A stretch of DNA of 64,000 bases, from NCBI GenBank assembly GCA_038373885.1, contig JAWZYV010014444.1, positions 1 through 64,000 of the forward strand, written 5' to 3'. A model generated the notes under the pieces. It was given only the letters and a program-made list of their open reading frames with translations. It ran no database searches and was not told the DNA's origin. Positions within the stretch are counted from its first letter, which is position 1, and each line of letters begins with the position of its first letter. This DNA comes from Cheiracanthium punctorium (lineage: Eukaryota; Arthropoda; Arachnida; Araneae; Cheiracanthiidae). Position numbers and translations under genes: made by a program. Shown here one piece after another: positions 56,995-64,000 of this stretch.

Positions 56995-59700
56995 GTGCTG
57001 AGATTTTATCTTGCACAGCAAAGTATGGTCTGACTTTTCTAGGTCTAGTCTTAGTCTGGTCTTGCACGAGAGAAGGTCTCATTTCACTGTCCAACATCTT
57101 GCTTTTTGGTCTTTTTTCAAACCTTGAGATTTTGGGATCTTGTTTATTACTTGAGATCTCATCTTGTAAACCATACTCTGGTCTTGTCTCATACATCGTG
57201 GTCTTAAAGTCTGGTCTGTACAAGAGCCTGGTTTTACATACCAAGGTTGAGGTCTTCCATCATTTTGTCATATCTTGCGGTCTTGTTTCATATCCTGAGA
57301 TTTTATCTTCACCATTTCCTGGTCTTGCTTACCAAGCTCTTGTCTCACATTCTAGGGCCTACAATCTAGCCTAGCACAAGACCTCATCCTTCACATGAAG
57401 TCCCTTCTTGCATCCCGAAATCTCATCTCATGCTCCGAGATCTTGTGTTCTTATCTTGCTCATTACAAGATTTTCAGGTTTTGTACACCAAGGTCTGAGG
57501 TTTTGTCAGGCCCAGACTGGCCTGGTCGGTAATTGCTGAGGGCTCCCGACAAGGTCTCTTCTTGTACCTAAAGGTCTTGTCTGGCATCCTGATGTCTTGT
57601 TTTGTGTTTAGGATTTCATCTAATACTCCAATGTCTCGTGTCGCAGCCTAAGGTCTCATCTTTAATTCCAGGGTATCGTCTCATTTTGTGGTTTTGTTTC
57701 ATGTCTCAAGATTTTGTTTTATACACCATGGTCTTGTCTCACATTCTTGGAATCTTAGAAGTCTGGTCTTACACACAAAATTCTCATCTTGCATGTCAGT
57801 CTTGTCTTTTATTTTCCTTTCTAGGCTTGTGGGCATATAGTCTCTCACAGCTTCAGATCTTGTCTTCACAGTCCATTCTTGCCTAAGTCTTGTTAGTGTT
57901 TTTCACGTCTCAAATCTTGTTTTGCACACCAAGGTCTGCTCTTGTTTACCAAGGTCTAGTCTTAAAATCTTGTTTTGCACAAGATCTAGAAGTCTCTTCT
58001 TGCTTCCCAAAATCTCATTTCACAACCAAAGGTTTTTGTCTTGTATGTCTGGGTCTCCTTTTGCACTGAAAGATCTTGCTTTTGGCCTTGTTTCAAACGG
58101 AGATCTTGTGGCATTATTTCATAACTTGATCTTACCTTGCACATCACAGTCTGGTCTTATGCATCAAGATCTGAGGTCATGTCTCATCTTGCTTTTCAAG
58201 GTGTCACCTCATCTCGTGGTCTTGTTTTACATCTCCAGATTTTGTCTCACATTTTCTTGTCTTACATCCCAAAGTCTCATCTGACATCTCAAGATCTCAT
58301 CTTATATTTCAAGCCTCATCTTGCTTCCCAAAGTCTCTTCTCACATCCCATTGTCTCTTTTTGCTTTTCAAAGTTTTCTCATCATGTTTCTTTTTTTTCA
58401 CATTCCAAGGTCTAGTCTTGTACAGAAAGGTCCTATCTGTATCCCTGAAGTTTTGTCTTACATCACGAGGTCTCATGTTATACTTCAAGCTCCCATGGTG
58501 CAGTCTAAAGCTCCATGGTACAGTCTAAAGCTCCCATGGTGCAGTCTTTCTTGCTTTCCAGAGTCTTCTCTCATCTCATGGTCTTGTTTCACATCTGGAG
58601 ATTTTATCTTGCTCATCAGTCTTGTCTTACATTCTAAAGTCTAATCTGGTCTTGCACATGAAGGTCTCATCTTGTATCCCAGTCCTGCCTAATATCTTAA
58701 GGTTATATCTTGCACTCCAAGATCTTGCCTTTTAGTCGTGTTTAAAACCGTTAGGTCTCGTGGTCTTTTTTCGTAACTTGACATCTTGTCTTGTACACCA
58801 CAGTATAGTCTTGCTTACCAAGTTTTGTCATGAACCCCATCTAGTCGTCTCAGTCTCATCTTGCACACTAAGGTCTTGTATTGGACCCTGTGAAGTCTCA
58901 TTTTGCATTCCAAGGTCTCGTCTAAACTCATGGTCTTGTTTCACATCCCTATACTTTGTCTTGTATACAAGACTAGTCTTTCTTATACCAAGGTCTTCTT
59001 TCACTTTAAATCAAGAATAAGTCTAGTTTTGTAAATGGTCTCATCTTGTACTTGGAGGTCTTGTCTGGTGTCCTGAAGTTTTGTCTCTTCGCACATTTTA
59101 TGTTGCCTTTCTGTCTTGTTTCAGAATTTGAGATCTCGCTTCGTACTTTACATTGTGGTCTTTCTCTCAATCTTGTATCGAAGTCTTGTCTCATGCTGTT
59201 CCCTAAGATCTCATCTTATCTCGTGGTCTTGTCTCATATACCACGATTTATGTCACACGCTAAGGTCTCATCTTGAATCTCAACGTCTTATCTTATATTC
59301 CAAGGATTATCTTGCATTTTATGACCTTGTTTTGTATCATGGTTATGTTTCACAAACGATTTATCTTGCACTCGGGGTTTGGTCTTCTACACATGTCTCA
59401 TCTTGTGATCCAAAGTATTGTCTCATTGCAAGATCTTCTCTTGTATCTTGAAATCTCATCTTGCTTTCCAAGGTCTTATCTTGCACTCCAAGGCTTGTCT
59501 TGTGGTCTTAGTTCTCACCTCGAGATCTTGTGTTGCTCACCAGGTCTTTTCTCACACATTAGTTTTATCGCTTGCAGTTTTATCTTGTTAACCAAGGTCT
59601 CATCTTATAACCCTGAAGTCTTGTTTTAATATTCTGAGGTCTAGTCTTACACACCAATTTCTTGTTACATACCCCAAGGTCTTATCTAATGTCTCACACA
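56995..59700 (+). repeat. 2.7-kb degenerate satellite of 20-23 bp units
   Basis: The theme AAGGTCTCATCTTGCATCCC, with variants such as CAAGATCTCATCTTATATTT and CAAAGTCTCATCTGACATCT, repeats over the whole stretch with a period of about 20-23 bp. Variation is high. Open frames of up to 120 codons on plus arise because TCT/CTT/GTC-rich DNA lacks stops in one frame; they are not genes. Confidence 0.9.
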
Positions 59701-59739
59701 GTCAGTGCTGAGTGAATCATCTCTTCAGGAAAAAGAGAA

Positions 59740-59870
59740 TATTGTAAAAAAAAAAAAAATGCTTTTTATTGATCAAAAACTTTGAGAACAATTCTCATTT
59801 TTTTGAGAACAACAGGATTTTGAGAACAACAAAACTTTGAGAACAATTCTCAAAACATCAAAAACAATTC
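59740..59870 (+). repeat. TTTGAGAACAA short tandem repeat
   Basis: AACTTTGAGAACAATTCTCA and near copies occur about six times, with inverted AGAACAATTCTC cores that are themselves palindromic. Confidence 0.75.
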
Positions 59871-60008
59871 TCATCTTGCACTTCAATCTCATCTCATCTC
59901 ATCTTGCTCTTGTCTTTAATTTTGAAAATTTTCTTGTTGTTTTGCCTACTCGTTTGTTATGTTGTCACTATTCTTAACTCTCCATTAGATGCATGGACTA
60001 TGGTCATA
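59869..60008 (+). repeat. 140-bp exact direct repeat, copy 1
   Basis: It runs from TCTCATCTTGCACTTCAATC to GCATGGACTATGGTCATA and matches 61226-61365 with no difference that I can see, at an offset of 1357 bp. A diverged partial third copy (TTTGTTGCTTTACTTGTTC, GTTATGTTGTCAATATTC) is at 60107-60155. Confidence 0.95.
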
Positions 60009-61225
60009 ATATTTAAATATCTCAATTTTTAAATTATCAGGCTCTTGATTTAAAGAATGATTTAGCTTTCACACATAACTTTATGAATAAAATATTTATG
60101 TGATTTTGAAAACATTTTTGTTGCTTTACTTGTTCAATTGTTATGTTGTCAATATTCCAGAAACAAGTTTCTCTCTTTTCTTCTCTCTCTAGGTGTGTTG
60201 GTTTGATTTTGGAGCTCCATTTCTGAACTAAATACAGGAAGAAGTCATAACCAGCTGGTTTAGTTTAGAGGCTAGTAATATTACTTTACTGCCTCTAAAT
60301 ACAAACTTGCTAGTTCTTTATAGCATTCAACATTTGTCTCGTGCATGGTTTAAAAAAAAAAAAAATTGGTATCAAGTTTCATATAGTATATGTAAGTATT
60401 TAATCTATTTTTAAATTTACCCCCCTTGTATTAAAATAAACATTTTGGTCTAATGCATTGTAGTTACAAGAAAGGACTTTTAAGGTTATTATTAAATAGC
60501 ATTATGATATATGGGAGGCTTTAAGATGATGTTCTTTTTCCCACTTAATGTGTTTTAATCTTTAATGTCTGTTATTAAATTTATATACAGAGTTGGACAA
60601 AGTTATATAAATTGCATACAATAAAATATATTTTGATAGATACTCACTTTCTTCACTATCAAAATCTAAGCCTTCAATCCTCACTATCAAAGTAATACTT
60701 TTTTCCCCAAAAAACACTCAAGCATATTATAGAAATCAATTGTAATTGAACTGAATATGCTCATTGTACCTTTAAGTAATTCAAACTCAGAAAAGAATTT
60801 ACATCCAGTTTAATTAAGCAGGACATGATAGAAACTAAATAGTCATTATATTGTTTCTAAGAAATTAATTTTCATGTAAGCAAAATGATTGAGTACATGT
60901 GTATTATGATAAGCCTGTATGAGATAAGATCTGATAGTAGATTTTTGTTACAACAGTAACAAAAGCAATTTTTATCAATCCTACTGATGAAGGCTCTTTA
61001 GAGTATTGTCAAGTTAACAGCAGAAAAATAATCAAAAGGATATTAATTTTTTGTTTTATAAATAAATAAATTATAACTCCTCTCACGATAAAAAAACTAC
61101 TTTTGTGTAAGACATATTACAATTCTCTAACAAACTTTCAGAAATGTGCTTCAGTGAAATTAAAAAAGTAGTGTTAAATATTCAATAAAATTTGAAATTG
61201 AAATTTTTAATGTCTAGTCTCGAGA
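60009..61225. other. A+T-rich spacer between the 140-bp repeats
   Basis: No gene recognised. Short phrases (CTTTCTTCACTATCAAAATC and CAATCCTCACTATCAAAGTA at 60648-60690) are duplicated. Confidence 0.5.
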
Positions 61226-61365
61226 TCTCATCTTGCACTTCAATCTCATCTCATCTCATCTTGCTCTTGTCTTTAATTTTGAAAATTTTCTTGTTGTTTT
61301 GCCTACTCGTTTGTTATGTTGTCACTATTCTTAACTCTCCATTAGATGCATGGACTATGGTCATA
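61226..61365 (+). repeat. 140-bp exact direct repeat, copy 2
   Basis: Identical by eye to 59869-60008; it begins after TGTCTAGTCTCGAGA, which resembles a satellite unit of the 57-59.7 kb array, so the duplication carried the array's edge with it. Confidence 0.95.
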
Positions 61366-61439
61366 GTGTAAGTCAAATGTCCTATATAAATTTCAAGAAT
61401 AAATCAAGCTTCTTATGTCAATTTCATTTTTTAAATGTT

Positions 61440-62435
61440 CTTACAAAATCGGGGACATGTCACCGATTTTGAAACAAAACTGGGGACAATTATAATTAAT
61501 GAAATAATTAACAGTAATTTAATTTAAAAAAACATGGCAGTAATTAATAATTGTCCCCAATTCCTCTTTTACATTTTGGGGACAATTTGAAAAACGTCCT
61601 GAAATTGGGGACTGCCCCGGAAAATGGGGACATTTGATCACCTTACCGTATCTCCCCAATTTCTGAATTTTAATTAGATTTTCTGTTAATTATTTCATTA
61701 TTCATAAAATATCCCAAATATTGAAAAAATGGGGACATTTCATAATTAACTAAATAATTAACAGTAATCGAATTACAAATTGTCCTCAATTGCTTTTTTA
61801 AATTTTGAGGACAAATCACAAAAACATATAGAAATTGGGGACCAATAAGCTGACCAGATTTTTGAAGTCAGAATCGGGGACATGTCCCCGATTCTGACAA
61901 CAAAACTGGGGACATTTATAATTAATGCAATAATTAACAGTAATTTAATTGAAAAACAATGCAATAATTAAAAATTGTCCCCAGTTCCATTTTTACATTC
62001 TGGGGACAATTTGAAAAACGTCCTGAAAATGGGGGCGTTTGGTCACCTTACCATACGTCCCGAATTTTCGAGAATAGTCCCCAATTTCTTTTTTTTCGCG
62101 ATTTGTCCTCAAAATCTAAAGAAGTAATTAAGAACAATTTTCAATTATTGTTTTTTAATTAGATTAATATTAACTATTTCCTTAATTATAAAATGTCCCC
62201 AATTTTCTTTCAAAGTGGTGACATGTCCTCAGTTATACGTACGGAAACATGGTTTTTTAAACAAAACTGGGGACTTTTATAATTAATGGGAAAATTAACA
62301 CTAATTTAATTAAAAAAATGCAAATAATTAAAAATTATCCCCATTTCCTGTTTTACATTTTGGGGACAATTTTAAAAACGTCCTGAAATTGGGGACTGTC
62401 CTCGGATAATGGAGACGTTTGGCCACCTTACTAGT
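61440..62435 (+). repeat. Tandem GGGGACA / GTCCCC repeat, about five copies of 170-220 bp
   Basis: Recurring order: AAAACTGGGGACA, TTATAATTAATG, AATTAACAGTAATTTAATT, AATTGTCCCCA, TTTTACATTTTGGGGACAAT, AAAACGTCCTGAAATTGGGG and GGTCACCTTA. GGGGACA and TGTCCCC make each copy locally self-complementary. The GGTCACCTTA boundary matches the end of the element at 28.8 kb, so this is a tandem array of whole or partial transposon copies. Confidence 0.85.
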
Positions 62436-62436
62436 G

Positions 62437-62770
62437 GTGGGTAAAGTCGGTCCTTTTGAGGATCCGGTCCGAACGGATCCGATCCTCTGAAGGACCGACT
62501 CCTTCGGACCCGGTCCTATTGGATCCGCTACCAGGAAAAGGAACGGGTCCGGACCCGTTCCTTTCGGTCCGAAATCGGAACCGGTCCGGACCGAGAGGAA
62601 CGACTTCGGATCCATTTGGCAGAAAGAAGTGGATCCGGACCGAGAGGAACGACTCCGGATCCATTTGGCGGAAAGAAGTGGATCCGGACAGAGATGAACG
62701 ACTCCGGATCCATTGGGCAGAAAGAAGTGGATCCGGACAGAGATGAGGATGAGCAAATGGAGAGTATCCG
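62437..62770 (+). repeat. GGATCCGG-rich block and 49-bp minisatellite
   Basis: AGTGGTGGGTAAAGTCGGTC opens a block dense in GGTCC, GGATCC and TCCGGA palindromes. From about 62600 the 49-bp unit AACGACTCCGGATCCATTTG plus GCGGAAAGAAGTGGATCCGG plus ACAGAGATG repeats about three times. The opening resembles hAT-type ends; no partner was found. Open frames of 107-176 codons on minus are unit read-through. Confidence 0.8.
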
Positions 62771-63029
62771 GACAGAGATGATCGAAAGGAAAGATCCCAG
62801 CCAGACATAACAGAAATAAGCAATAAGACTGATTTCAGAAAGCATAAACAACGTCGGTGTGCGGTAAAAACGCTCACATGATTAATTTTTACTAAATATT
62901 GGACATAAACATTCTTTGTTTTGTAATATACACGAGAAAGGTAACTGGATCTTAAATCCAAAATTCTTTTGTTTTGGGGTAAAGGGGTAAATTTTCAGTT
63001 CAGCAGGTCTGGGAATGGTATCTCTTAGA

Positions 63030-63900
63030 ACGCTATTGTTATTAGGTTTCCTAAGCATATAACATATGGACCATAGGAAAAGCGTCGGGAGGGGGGCACA
63101 GGGTGTCCCGTGCCCCCCCTCACCCCTTAAAAATAGAAATTTCGATTCGAATTTCAAAATAAAATGTTAAATAAACATTTGCTTGAAATTTTAAAAATAA
63201 CTTTCCTTTTCTGCTCTTACATTCGATATGTGCCCCCCTCAAATCTTTCTTGTGCCCCTCCAAAATTTCAGTAGGTCCGGGAGCAATGATAAGCCCTCCT
63301 TAGGAAGTTACTGTTATATTATTAGGTATTGTTATAAGCGTATGGTACATATGAACCATAGCATTATAGTCGGGGGGAGGGGCACAGGGTTTACGTGTCC
63401 CGCTGCCCCCCCCCCAACTTACTCTCAAAATCTTTTAAACAAACATTTGTTTCAAAATTTAAAAGAAACTTCCATTTTCTGCTCTTAAATTAAATATGTG
63501 CCCTCCCCCCCCAAAAAAAAATCTTTCATGTGTTCCCAGGGGCGTAGCCAAGGGGGGGGTTAGGGGGGTCATAACCCCCCCCATGAGGAATTTTTTGCCA
63601 TACAAAATGTATATTCTTCACTACATTGTCACACCCACGTATACATATATATGAGTTGTAGTAGTCTTAACCCCCCCCCCCCATGAAAAATTTCTGGCTA
63701 CGCCCCTGTGTGTTCCTCCAAGATTTCAGTAGGTCTGTGAGCGGTGATAAGCCTTCCGCCTTCCTTAGAAAGCTCTTGTTATTAGGTTTTCCTAAGAATG
63801 TAATACATATGAGCCATAGGTGTATATCGGGGGGACAGAGGGGGGGCACGTGTCCCCCTCTCCCCCAACTTCGTCGCAGAATCTTTTCATTTTAAAAATT
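63030..63900 (+). repeat. About 280-bp tandem repeat, three copies
   Basis: TTATTAGGTTTCCTAAG, ACATATGGACCATAGG, a GGGGGGCAC...GTGCCCCCC inverted pair, then CAAAATCTTTTAAAC and TCTGCTCTTA occur from about 63037, 63318 and 63775. The third spacing is longer by the length of the MITE at 63537-63708 plus its duplication. The unit is unrecognised. Confidence 0.75.
63537..63708 (+). mobile_element. hAT MITE, 172 bp, copy 2
   Basis: Ends CAGGGGCGTAGCCA and TGGCTACGCCCCTG (14-bp perfect TIR); exact 8-bp target duplication TGTGTTCC on both sides (63529-63536 and 63709-63716). Inserted into the 280-bp tandem repeat, so younger than it. Confidence 0.95.
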
Positions 63901-64000
63901 TGTTTGACGCGTTGTTTTAACCGCTCCACTTAAAAATGCGAAACTCCAGTCTGCGTATTTACAATATATTTTTAAAAAATTGTCCACTGTCAAGGTTGTT

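Noticed and set aside
57099..59629. Several 76-120 codon plus-strand frames
   Set aside because: They lie in the 20-23 bp satellite; S/L/F/C-rich translations are a consequence of the TCTCATCTTG unit.
62328..62961. Overlapping 107-176 codon minus-strand frames
   Set aside because: Translation of GGATCC/TCCGGA repeat units; repeated in three frames.

Overview
This is eukaryotic nuclear DNA, most likely from an arthropod and plausibly a chelicerate. It is A+T-rich, its exons are intron-flanked, and it is full of microsatellites, homopolymers and nested transposons. It carries one exon of a TDPOZ/SPOP-like BTB gene and one THAP-domain exon, both abundant in arachnid genomes. The taxon is inferred from gene type and repeat style, not from a diagnostic marker.

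Only two stretches look like real, intact host-type coding sequence: the terminal exon of a BTB protein (596-1143, +) and a THAP zinc-finger exon with a clean splice donor (44793-45033, -). Two decayed transposon-type coding remnants are also visible: a broken Cys-rich CXC-type ORF (25370-25890, +) and the C-terminal end of a Helitron helicase (39114-39287, -). Almost every other open frame is a by-product of repeats.

Layout. 0-1.2 kb: 76-bp tandem repeats in an intron, then the BTB exon and its poly(A) signal. 1.9-8.2 kb: copies of a palindromic Tc1/mariner-type MITE (ends CAGGGTGTCCC); one is split by a 2.1-kb inverted-repeat transposon. 8.7-10.8 kb: two copies of a tRNA-type SINE family and a 341-bp hAT MITE. 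11.1-14.9 kb and 15.0-19.4 kb: two large elements, only 62 bp apart, each with 8-bp target-site duplications and CAG...CTG ends; each contains further nested repeats. 19.7-24.4 kb: a SINE, a third hAT-type element and short direct repeats. 25.3-26.3 kb: the CXC remnant followed by a 381-bp fold-back element. 28-35 kb: an inverted-repeat mariner MITE, a Tigger-like MITE and smaller repeats. 35.8-40.9 kb: a candidate 5.1-kb element with nested tandem repeats, a SINE and Helitron DNA. 42.4-43.2 kb: a minisatellite with higher-order structure. 44.8-45.0 kb: the THAP exon. 47-49.6 kb: a repeated 1-kb segment and a solo-LTR-like unit. 52.6-55.9 kb: a 3.3-kb minisatellite homologous, in inverse orientation, to the 42.4-kb array. 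57.0-59.7 kb: a degenerate TCTCATCTTG-type satellite. 59.9-63.9 kb: a 140-bp exact duplication, tandem 'GGGGAC' repeats, a 49-bp minisatellite and a 280-bp tandem repeat interrupted by a hAT MITE.

The genes do not form a pathway or operon. The window is best read as a gene-poor transposon graveyard in which insertion order can be reconstructed from target-site duplications. I found no convincing new biochemical system. The most informative novel signals are the two homologous inverted minisatellite arrays, the set of TSD-verified hAT-like elements, and the fold-back element abutting the CXC-type remnant.
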